Part shown: piece after piece, positions 1-5,766 of the stretch
Layout: every line of letters starts with the position of its first letter
Position numbering within the stretch: the first letter of the stretch is position 1
DNA from: Desulfovibrio sp.
Lineage (GTDB): Bacteria > Desulfobacterota > Desulfovibrionia > Desulfovibrionales > Desulfovibrionaceae
Reading direction: 5' to 3'
DNA: 7,067 bases
Assembly: GCA_031255035.1 (NCBI GenBank)
Contig: JAIRTI010000027.1
Location: forward strand, 1-7,067
Program-made: the position numbers and the translations under genes
The notes under the pieces: model-generated
Told to the model about the DNA's origin: nothing
Database searches by the model: none
What the model saw: the letters and a program-made list of their open reading frames with translations, nothing else

Positions 1-528
1 AAGGACGTGGACGGTTTTCATCCGGTGAACATGGGCAGGCTCGTGCTCGGTCTGCCGGGCTTGCGGCCGTGTACGCCGGCCGGAGTCATGGAACTGCTGC
101 GCCGTTATGACCTGTCCCCTTACGGGAAACGCGCGGTTATTGTGGGGCGCAGCAACATCGTCGGCAAACCTCTGGCGCTCATGCTCGGCGCCAAGGACAA
201 ACACGCCAACGCCACGGTCACCCTCTGCCATTCCGCCAGCGGGAACATCGCCGGCCTCTGCCGGGAAGCCGACTTTCTCTTTCTGGCCCTGGGCAAGCCG
301 GAGTTCGTCAAAGGCAGCATGGTCAAGGACGGGGCCGTGGTCATTGACGTGGGCATCAGCGTCACGGAGCAGGGACTGAAAGGCGACGCCGAGTTCGCTT
401 CGGTAAGCCAAAAAGCCGGGGCCGTCAGCCCGGTTCCCGGCGGCGTCGGCCCCATGACCATTGCCATGCTTTTGCGCAACACCGTCCAGGCCTTTGTCGC
501 CCATAAACCCAAAGCCTTGCGCGGCTGA
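1..528 (+). CDS. folD: FolD, bifunctional methylenetetrahydrofolate dehydrogenase/cyclohydrolase (5' partial)
   Basis: This cytosolic enzyme interconverts 5,10-methylene-, methenyl- and 10-formyl-tetrahydrofolate using NADP(H), supplying one-carbon units. The reading frame is open from base 1, so the start lies outside the window. About 175 residues are present against a usual 280-300, so roughly the first 110-120, including the catalytic lysine region, are missing. The visible part opens with the family signature KDVDGFHPVN. It then has the nucleotide-binding stretch GRSNIVGKPLA, the CHSASGN segment, ALGKPEFVKG and IDVGIS, and ends with the diagnostic PGGVGPMT signature about 30 residues before the stop. 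The internal GTG at 7 is not a real start because the signature begins before it. The stop is followed after 27 nt by repeat copy A. The family call is near certain. Confidence 0.97.
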   Translation, partial: KDVDGFHPVNMGRLVLGLPGLRPCTPAGVMELLRRYDLSPYGKRAVIVGRSNIVGKPLALMLGAKDKHANATVTLCHSASGNIAGLCREADFLFLALGKPEFVKGSMVKDGAVVIDVGISVTEQGLKGDAEFASVSQKAGAVSPVPGGVGPMTIAMLLRNTVQAFVAHKPKALRG

Positions 529-555
529 CAGGGAACGCAGGCGCGGCAACGACGC

Positions 556-757
556 CAGCAATTCTCATTTTGTTGAAGCCAATTTGATCGCATGTGGGCT
601 CCGCCCACACCCGCCAGGGCCTGGCCGGCCCCAGTTCCGTCCTGGACCCGGCGAATGGGTGACGGGAGTGTTGCCCTGTTGATACGCGCAGCCGGAACCC
701 AAACTGAGGGGGTCCGGGGCAGCGCCCCGGCCGCCGGAGGCATTGCCTTTCACAGTT
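556..757 (-). repeat. Interspersed structured repeat, copy A (inverted, internally deleted)
   Basis: Read on the minus strand, this segment matches copies B (3869-4109) and C (6820-7019). Bases 556-634 match 4031-4109 at 77 of 79 positions; one difference is in a hairpin loop and one in the tail. The copy keeps the 7-bp GC hairpin (arms 714-720 and 724-730, 3-nt loop), the bulged CAGTT hairpin (689-706) and the GTGGGC/GCCCAC hairpin (594-608). It lacks the 29-nt segment carrying the long palindrome seen in B and C. Its tail end begins 27 nt after the folD stop and its head ends 96 nt before the phosphatase start. An open frame crosses it but is not conserved in frame between copies, so I do not call a gene. 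No transposase or clear target-site duplication is visible. Function unknown. Confidence 0.92.
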
Positions 758-805
758 GGCGAATGAGGGGCCGCAAAAAGGCTCATAATTAGAATTGCTA
801 TGGAT

Positions 806-834
806 TTGACGAAAAACTTTGATAAATCGATACG
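806..834 (+). promoter_or_regulatory. Weak candidate sigma-70 promoter for the phosphatase cluster
   Basis: TTGACG (806-811) matches a -35 box at five of six positions. After 17 nt comes GATACG (829-834), a poor -10 matching only three positions. The surrounding 780-850 stretch is clearly more AT-rich than its flanks, as expected of a promoter region between repeat copy A and the gene at 854. The assignment is tentative because of the weak -10. Confidence 0.3.
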
Positions 835-853
835 AAAGATGTAGGCTGAAGGA

Positions 854-1591
854 ATGCTCGTTGCGTACACTGAAACAGGCCCCGATACCGACGACCAGCG
901 GTTGAACGCCAGGCCGGAAAGCCTTTTGCAAGCCGAAGCCCGGCCGCGTGATTTTCCCGGCGGCTGGTCGGTTATCTGCGATTTTGACGGTACGATAACC
1001 CCGTTTGACGTCACGGACGCGCTTCTGACGCGATTCGCCGCTCCGGAATGGGAGGCCGTTGAAGCGGCGTGGGTGCGGGGCGATATCAATTCCCGTCAGT
1101 GCATGGAGAGGCAGGTGGCGCTTTTGGACGTGGCGCCCGCCGAACTTGATGCCTACCTGGATACCGTTCCCGTGGACGGGGATTTCCCGTCGTTCGTCGG
1201 CTGGTGCCAAGACATGGGCATCGGGATAAGCGTTTTGAGTGACGGCCTTGATTATGCCATAACCCGGATACTGTCCCGCCACGGGCTTTGCCTGCCGGTT
1301 ACCGCGAACCGGCTTGTTTTTTTGCCGGAGAACCGCTATGCCCTGGATTTTCCCCACGGCGCTCCCGAGTGCGGTTCCGGGGTCTGCAAGTGCCGGGCGG
1401 CCCGGAAAGAAGACGGCAGACTCCTTTTGATCGGCGACGGCCGGTCAGACTTCTGCTTCGCGGAACGGGCCGAGTTCGTGCTCGCCAAAAAGCGCAGGAC
1501 GCTGCTTGATTTTTGTTCGGACAAAACGCTGCCGCATCAAGCCTATACGGACTTTCGCGAGGTCCGGGCCCTGTTCGAGTCCTGGGCTTGA
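854..1591 (+). CDS. MtnX-like HAD-IB family phosphatase
   Basis: This is a soluble haloacid-dehalogenase-type phosphatase, probably hydrolysing a small phosphomonoester through an aspartyl-phosphate intermediate. Motif I is DFDGT (nucleophile D43, acid/base D45), motif II is S129 in VLSDG, and motif IV is GDGRSD (D195, D199) for Mg2+. The stretch from DFDGTITPFD through the WVRGDINSRQCMERQ cap region resembles the MtnX/diketo-methylthiopentane-phosphate phosphatase superfamily. A cysteine cluster (C173, C178, C180) lies where relatives often have one. At 245 residues it is slightly long. The 37 residues before the domain look unconserved, and the GAAGGA sequence directly abuts the ATG at 854, so a downstream TTG (902 or 926) could be the true start. 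No other methionine-salvage gene is here, so I do not assign that role. It is probably co-transcribed with the aminotransferase 89 nt downstream. Confidence 0.85.
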   Translation: MLVAYTETGPDTDDQRLNARPESLLQAEARPRDFPGGWSVICDFDGTITPFDVTDALLTRFAAPEWEAVEAAWVRGDINSRQCMERQVALLDVAPAELDAYLDTVPVDGDFPSFVGWCQDMGIGISVLSDGLDYAITRILSRHGLCLPVTANRLVFLPENRYALDFPHGAPECGSGVCKCRAARKEDGRLLLIGDGRSDFCFAERAEFVLAKKRRTLLDFCSDKTLPHQAYTDFREVRALFESWA

Positions 1592-1670
1592 GGGGATGAG
1601 CGTATTCCCCGGCGGCGGGCGAGAGTCAATGCGTCAACCGGCGCGACACTTTTTATCCCTGACCAGGACT

Positions 1671-1675
1671 GGAGG
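1671..1675 (+). promoter_or_regulatory. Shine-Dalgarno GGAGG fixing a GTG start
   Basis: GGAGG sits 5 nt before GTG at 1681. The nearby ATG at 1679 is out of frame and meets a stop at once, so this site decides the GTG start of the aminotransferase. Confidence 0.85.
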
Positions 1676-1680
1676 AAAAT

Positions 1681-3060
1681 GTGAACAAGGCGGTTTTTGA
1701 CGAAGCCCAGCTTCTGGCGGACGAGGCCCGCTATTGTTCTTACGGCGATACCGTGCACTATCTGGACCCTCCGAAATTCTTCACGGCGTGTTCGGGCTCA
1801 TACGTATACGACGCCGGGGGAACGCCGTATCTGGACTTGCAGATGTGGTACTCGGCCGTCAATTTCGGCTACGCCAACGAACGCCTGAACGCGGCCCTGA
1901 AGCGGCAGATTGATTCCCTGCCTCAACTGGCTTCGCAGTATCTTCACGTGGACAAGGTCGAGCTGGCCAAGCGCCTGTGTCTGGGCATGGAAAAGCGCTG
2001 GAACCGGAAGGGCAGGGTGCATTTCAACGTCGGCGGCTCGCAGTCGGTTGAGGATTCGCTTAAACTGGTGCGCAACGCTTCGCGGGGAAAGGGCCTGATG
2101 TTCGCCTTCGAGGGCGGCTACCACGGGCGCACCCTCGGCGCTTCGGCCATCACGTCTTCCTACCGCTACCGTCGCCGTTACGGGCATTTTGACAGGGCCC
2201 AGTTCATTCCCTTCCCCTACTGCTTCCGCTGCCCGTATAAAAAACGGCGCGATACCTGCGAAATGTATTGTATTGAACAATTCGCCCGGCTCTTTGAAAC
2301 CGAATACTACGGCGTGTGGGACGCCAAGGCCAAAGAGGCCGAATATGCCGCGTTTTACGTGGAAAGCATCCAGGGCACCGGCGGCTACGTGGCGCCGCCT
2401 CAAGGCTACTATAAGCGCCTCAAGGCCATTCTCGACGAGTACGGCATTCTGCTTGTGGATGATGAAATCCAGATGGGCTTTTACCGCACCGGCAAACTCT
2501 GGGGCATGGAAAACTTCGGCGTCGCCCCCGACGTGGTCATTTTCGGCAAAGCCATGACGAACGGGCTGAACCCCCTGGCGGGCATCTGGGCCAAAGAGGC
2601 CTTGATCAATCCGGACATCTTCCCCTGCGGCTCCACGCACTCCACCTTTGCCTCGAACCCGCTGGGCACGGCCGTGGCCCTTGAAACCCTGCGTATGATC
2701 GAGGAAACGGATTACGAGAACATGGTCCGGGAAAAGGGCGCCTACTTTCTTGAGGGTCTGCGTGAATTGAAATCCCGCTACCCGGTCATCGGCGACGTCG
2801 ACGGCCTGGGCCTGGCTCTGCGCGCCGAGATTTGCGCCCCGGACGGCTTCACGCCGGACAAGGCCCTGATGGACCGTATCGTGGACGAAGGCATGAAGGG
2901 CGATCTCAAGGTGAACGGCAGCAACCACGGCCTGGTGCTCGATGTGGGCGGCTATTACAAGAACGTGATTACCTTCGCGCCCTCGCTGCATATCAGCCGG
3001 GAGGAAATCGACTTGGCCATGCGCCTGCTTGATGAAATACTCGCGCGGGTTACCGGATAA
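1681..3060 (+). CDS. Class III PLP-dependent aminotransferase
   Basis: This is a fold-type I aminotransferase of class III, the group holding GABA, ornithine, omega-amino-acid and taurine aminotransferases and some phospholyases. The 459-residue length is normal. Visible landmarks are the phosphate-binding NVGGSQSVEDSLKL (117-129), FEGGYHGRTLG (143-153), the cofactor aspartate region LLVDDEIQMGFYRTG (257-271), the Schiff-base lysine K290 in FGKAMTNG, and the THSTFASNPLG loop (319-329). A four-cysteine cluster, C181, C184, C193 and C197 (CX2CX8CX3C), sits in the mid-domain; comparable CxxCP segments occur in some relatives. Translation starts at GTG with a strong GGAGG. Substrate cannot be assigned: the class is sure, but calling it acetylornithine or GABA aminotransferase would be a guess. 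The neighbouring phosphatase and exporter-like pair suggest a dedicated small-molecule pathway. Confidence 0.93.
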   Translation: MNKAVFDEAQLLADEARYCSYGDTVHYLDPPKFFTACSGSYVYDAGGTPYLDLQMWYSAVNFGYANERLNAALKRQIDSLPQLASQYLHVDKVELAKRLCLGMEKRWNRKGRVHFNVGGSQSVEDSLKLVRNASRGKGLMFAFEGGYHGRTLGASAITSSYRYRRRYGHFDRAQFIPFPYCFRCPYKKRRDTCEMYCIEQFARLFETEYYGVWDAKAKEAEYAAFYVESIQGTGGYVAPPQGYYKRLKAILDEYGILLVDDEIQMGFYRTGKLWGMENFGVAPDVVIFGKAMTNGLNPLAGIWAKEALINPDIFPCGSTHSTFASNPLGTAVALETLRMIEETDYENMVREKGAYFLEGLRELKSRYPVIGDVDGLGLALRAEICAPDGFTPDKALMDRIVDEGMKGDLKVNGSNHGLVLDVGGYYKNVITFAPSLHISREEIDLAMRLLDEILARVTG

Positions 3061-3064
3061 AGCG

Positions 3065-3101
3065 GCAAGCCCGGCCGGGGTCTGAGTCCGGCCGGGCTTG
3101 C
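3065..3101 (+). promoter_or_regulatory. Perfect 14-bp intercistronic hairpin
   Basis: The arms GCAAGCCCGGCCGG (3065-3078) and CCGGCCGGGCTTGC (3088-3101) pair perfectly around a 9-nt loop. It starts 4 nt after the aminotransferase stop and ends 13 nt before the first transporter ATG. No T-run follows on the plus strand, so it is not a textbook intrinsic terminator. A partial terminator, an mRNA 3'-end protector, or an element lowering transporter expression are all possible. Confidence 0.75.
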
Positions 3102-3114
3102 GCATGGATCGCGC

Positions 3115-3474
3115 ATGAGCGGAATCGCCTTTTTCCTCTGGCTCTTGAACATGCTTGTGGACGCCGGCGGGCAGATGTCCTTCAAAGCCGCCGCCATGCA
3201 GGGCATTGGGCTGAACCCCGTACAGCACTGGAAGCACATGTTTTCCCGGCCCTTCATCTGGCTGGGCATCCTGTGCTACGTCCTCGAGTTTTTCGTCTGG
3301 CTCGCCTTTCTGGCGTACGTGCCGCTGTCCGTGGCCATCATGCTCGGCTCGATCAACATCGTGGCCGTCATGCTGGCGGGCCGGCTGGCGTTCGGGGAAC
3401 GCCTCAACTCCTGGCGGGTGGCCGGGATTTTGCTGATCACCCTGGGCGTGGCGGTTGTGGGGATTGGCGGATGA
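3115..3474 (+). CDS. Small SMR/EamA-type membrane transporter subunit 1
   Basis: This 119-residue protein has four predicted helices (about 3-23, 46-68, 70-89, 102-119), the size and layout of small multidrug resistance and ArnE/EamA half-transporters. D16 in helix 1 lies eight residues before K24, the same spacing as the essential E14 of EmrE to its following lysine. The segment DAGGQMSFKAA also recalls the GQxxxK motif of ArnE-like flippase subunits. Helix 3 lacks the tryptophan of classical drug-exporting SMRs, so drug export is not supported. Positive charges lie in loops 1 and 3 (K24, K40, R45, R96, R101) and none at the termini or loop 2, predicting an N-out orientation. The stop overlaps the next ATG, typical of paired subunits. 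The Shine-Dalgarno is weak. Substrate unknown. Confidence 0.82.
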   Translation: MSGIAFFLWLLNMLVDAGGQMSFKAAAMQGIGLNPVQHWKHMFSRPFIWLGILCYVLEFFVWLAFLAYVPLSVAIMLGSINIVAVMLAGRLAFGERLNSWRVAGILLITLGVAVVGIGG

Positions 3475-3848
3475 AGCGCTTTTATATCCTGGGCTTCCTG
3501 GCCCTCATGACTTTTGAAACCCTGACCCAGATCAGCACCAAATACACGGCGCTGGCCGTGGGCGAACCGTCGTTCGATGTCGTCTGGATTCTGGACATCG
3601 CCTCCACGCCATGGCTGTACGCGGCCCTGGCCGGGTATCTGGGGGCTTTCGTGTGCTGGATGACGCTGCTGCGGCACGCTCCGGTCGGCCCGTCCTTCGC
3701 GGCTTCGCACCTGGAACTGGTCAGCGTGACGCTTTTTTCCGTCTGGCTCTTCAACGAGCCGCTGAACGCCCCCAAACTCATCGGCGGCGTCCTCATCCTC
3801 CTGGGCGTCTGCTGCCTGGCCAAAGGCGGCGCGGACGCTCCATCCTGA
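3471..3848 (+). CDS. Small SMR/EamA-type membrane transporter subunit 2
   Basis: This 125-residue, four-helix protein (about 4-22, 48-67, 73-94, 103-117) is translationally coupled to subunit 1 through ATGA at 3471-3474. E16 in helix 1, eight residues before K24, aligns with D16 of the partner and with E14 of EmrE. Its charge bias is the reverse of the partner's: K2 and R3 at the N-terminus, R68 in loop 2 and K118 at the C-terminus, which favours N-in. It is therefore probably the antiparallel half of a heterodimeric carrier. The loop before helix 4 (NEPLNAPK) resembles the partner's GERLNSWR and the EamA-type family pattern. I chose the ATG at 3471 because the open frame upstream of it is a shadow of subunit 1. 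Substrate unknown; its neighbours suggest an amine or phosphorylated-pathway product. Confidence 0.82.
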   Translation: MKRFYILGFLALMTFETLTQISTKYTALAVGEPSFDVVWILDIASTPWLYAALAGYLGAFVCWMTLLRHAPVGPSFAASHLELVSVTLFSVWLFNEPLNAPKLIGGVLILLGVCCLAKGGADAPS

Positions 3849-3868
3849 TTCCCTCTCCAGAGCGGATT

Positions 3869-4109
3869 AACTTTGAAATACAATGCCTCCGGCGGCCAAA
3901 GGGGCGCTGCCCCTTTGGAATCCCCGCCGGGGGAAATGATTTCCCCCGGACCCCCTCAGTTTGGATTCCAACTGAACGTATCAACAAGGCACAACGATCA
4001 GCCACCCAATCGCCGGGTTCAGGTACGAAGCTGGGGCCGGCCAGGCCCTGGCGGGTGTGGGCAGAGCCCACATGCGATCAAATTGGCTTCATCAAAATGA
4101 GAATTGCTG
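3869..4109 (+). repeat. Interspersed structured repeat, copy B (most complete)
   Basis: This copy fills the gap between two converging genes (stops at 3848 and 4129). Reading along the plus strand, its parts are: AACTTTGAAA head; hairpin 1 with 10-bp arms CCAAAGGGGC (3896-3905) and GCCCCTTTGG (3909-3918); hairpin 2 with 11-bp arms (3927-3937 and 3939-3949) about a single G; hairpin 3 CAGTT(T)GG/CCAACTG (3957-3974) with one bulged T; a linker; GCCAGG/CCTGGC (4040-4052); hairpin 4 GTGGGC/GCCCAC (4057-4071); and an AT-richer tail ending GAATTGCTG. Similarity to copy C extends slightly upstream (AGCGG at 3861). There is no transposase, and no direct repeats of flanking DNA are obvious. Placed here, the hairpins could also stop transcription from both sides. 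Confidence 0.93.
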
Positions 4110-4113
4110 CCAC

Positions 4114-4127
4114 CCCTCGGGCGAGGG
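4114..4127 (-). terminator. Possible terminator stem after the polyferredoxin gene
   Basis: CCCTCG and CGAGGG pair around GG just beyond the stop at 4129. On the minus strand a T-rich stretch (ATTCTCATTTT, supplied by the tail of repeat copy B) follows only after about 10 nt. The small loop and delayed T-run make this a weak call. Confidence 0.25.
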
Positions 4128-4128
4128 C

Positions 4129-5763
4129 CTACTCAAGAAATCCGGGCGGCGCGCCTGCACCGGACTGGTCATATTGCGGATGCTCTATTGCGTGTTGCGT
4201 TGGATCAAGCTCCAGCCCGGCGGACCTGGCTGGCGTCTCAAAGTCCATGGTATGCAGCCGCAAAGCTCCCAGGGCGTTCACCCTTATGGAGGCTTGGGTG
4301 GTTGGGCAATGCTTTTCGCAAAACCCGCAGCCATAACATCTTTCCGGTCTGACGACCGGCACCGGGGCGATATGTCCGATTTCCGGCGTCACGCTGACGG
4401 CCGCATAGGGGCATGTTTCCTGGCATACCAAACAGCGTTTATCCTCAGCCCATGCAATGCATCGCTTCCGGTCAACCACGGCGGTGCCGATTTTGGCCCA
4501 CCGTTTTTTATCCACGGAAAGAGCCTGGATTGCTCCGCTGGGGCAGACCGCGCCGCAGGCCGCGCAGTCCACGGAACATGGCCCCGAACGCGGATTGAGA
4601 AAGGGGCTGAACATGCCTGAGCCCCCTGTCTGAAGCCATGCCGGTTGCAGGCCTCCGGTCGGGCAGGCTTTCATGCATTCCCCACAGCGGACGCACCTGG
4701 CAAGAAAATCGCTTTCAGGCACGCTGCCTGGAGGCCTGACAAGAACTCCCTGCATGTTGTTTTCCGCCGTTGCTCCCGTAACCTCCAAGCGAGTCACGCC
4801 CCCAAGCGCTATTCCCGCCGCAAGAGAGCCGCAGAAAGCGCGTCGAGACAGAATGAAACGCTGATTTGCCGGGGAACCGGAAATGGCGCCCGGCTGAGAG
4901 TGAAATCCGAAACGGACGGCTTTTCTTTTGCAGACCGTAACGCAGGCTTGACAGGTTAAACATTCTGAATAGTCGGTTGCGGCGGGCTCACTCAGAATAC
5001 CGGACGGACAGCGTGAACGGCATTGCCCGCAAGAATTACACGACGCGCCGGCTCGGCGTCTCCAGGGCGCGAATCTGGAAAACAGGGCCAACAGCGCGCC
5101 GGCCGGGCAAAGATACCTGCACCAGAATCGCGGTCGCACTCTCTCCAGGAGAAACAGGAAAAACCAGAACAGGGCCACAAACCACGCCGTATGGTAAGCG
5201 CGCGGACTCGGAGTCCAATATTGCAGTTCGCTCAAGCCGATGTGCGCTCCAAACGGTCCCGCGACTGTGAAAAACTCATCCAGGCCAAGCGAAGCCACCG
5301 GGTACAGTACAAGAGCGTACAGTCGCGTCACCAATGGGATCGGGCTTGCCCAGAAGATGATATTGGCGCCCGGCAGAGCCGAGGCCAGAACCGCGACAAG
5401 CACGATATATTTGACATATCGCGGCAGAGGGTCGTTCGCCGGATTTTTGCGCCTTGCCTTGATCAGGCTGCCGGCCACATCCAGGGTGGTTCCCATGGGG
5501 CATATCCAGCCACAGAAAATACGCCCGGCGAAGACCGCTGCGAGAATAACAGCCATTGCGGGCGCGAGAGTCCCGATGAATGCCCGAGCCGCGAGAGGCA
5601 CAGCCGTGCCCACGAGCGGATCCAACCGAAGAAACAGATCAGGGGGTATGCCGAGCCTCCCGCCGCTTTCGGCTGTTCCAAGCAACAGGCAGAACAGGGC
5701 AAGGCACACGGTCTGAACGATTCGCCGAAGTCTCAAGCCCGTGATGCTCAAAGGGCGTTTCAT
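4129..5763 (-). CDS. Fused NapH-like membrane / NapG-MauM-like polyferredoxin with internal Tat-like motif
   Basis: This 544-residue protein combines two usually separate parts. Residues 1-280 resemble NapH/NosR-type quinol-linked membrane iron-sulfur proteins: four or five hydrophobic helices (about 13-30, 64-83, 117-138, 143-160, 192-209), two CxxxCP motifs (C84/C88 in FCGWICPMG, C215/C219 in WCRYLCPAG), then two [4Fe-4S] motifs (C242/245/248/252 and C268/271/274/278). Residues 350-490 resemble NapG/MauM, with four cysteine clusters starting at C357, C396, C435 and C476. Between them, SRRAF (306-310) plus a mildly hydrophobic stretch to about 324 looks like a Tat signal kept inside the protein, with an ATA signal-peptidase-like site near 333. 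It probably moves electrons between the quinone pool or cytoplasm and the periplasm, with the DUF362 protein as partner. The start is coupled, 3 nt after the upstream stop. Family calls are firm; topology and role are inferred. Confidence 0.88.
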   Translation of the reverse strand: MKRPLSITGLRLRRIVQTVCLALFCLLLGTAESGGRLGIPPDLFLRLDPLVGTAVPLAARAFIGTLAPAMAVILAAVFAGRIFCGWICPMGTTLDVAGSLIKARRKNPANDPLPRYVKYIVLVAVLASALPGANIIFWASPIPLVTRLYALVLYPVASLGLDEFFTVAGPFGAHIGLSELQYWTPSPRAYHTAWFVALFWFFLFLLERVRPRFWCRYLCPAGALLALFSRFAPWRRRAGASCNSCGQCRSRCPSGILSEPAATDYSECLTCQACVTVCKRKAVRFGFHSQPGAISGSPANQRFILSRRAFCGSLAAGIALGGVTRLEVTGATAENNMQGVLVRPPGSVPESDFLARCVRCGECMKACPTGGLQPAWLQTGGSGMFSPFLNPRSGPCSVDCAACGAVCPSGAIQALSVDKKRWAKIGTAVVDRKRCIAWAEDKRCLVCQETCPYAAVSVTPEIGHIAPVPVVRPERCYGCGFCEKHCPTTQASIRVNALGALRLHTMDFETPARSAGLELDPTQHAIEHPQYDQSGAGAPPGFLE

Positions 5764-5766
5764 CTT

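Noticed and set aside
3104..3118. Five-codon ATG...TGA mini-frame overlapping the first transporter start
   Set aside because: No ribosome-binding site and no leader-peptide character; it is most likely chance.
1798..3237. Long antisense open frame (479 codons) opposite the aminotransferase
   Set aside because: It is a codon-bias shadow of a well-supported gene, extends across the intercistronic hairpin, and shows no recognisable domain.
3873..4100. Open frames across the repeats (also 565-1089 minus and 6782-7045 plus) giving similar peptides starting NASGG and ending with GGCG-SPHA-type segments
   Set aside because: The shared ends are in frame, but the middle is read in different frames in the three copies because of small indels and the 29-nt deletion. 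Structure is conserved, coding is not.
4800..4900. Polyferredoxin as two separate genes joined by a sequencing error
   Set aside because: The frame is continuous, there is no ATG/GTG/TTG with a ribosome-binding site at the junction, and the linker keeps normal coding character. A natural fusion is the simpler reading.
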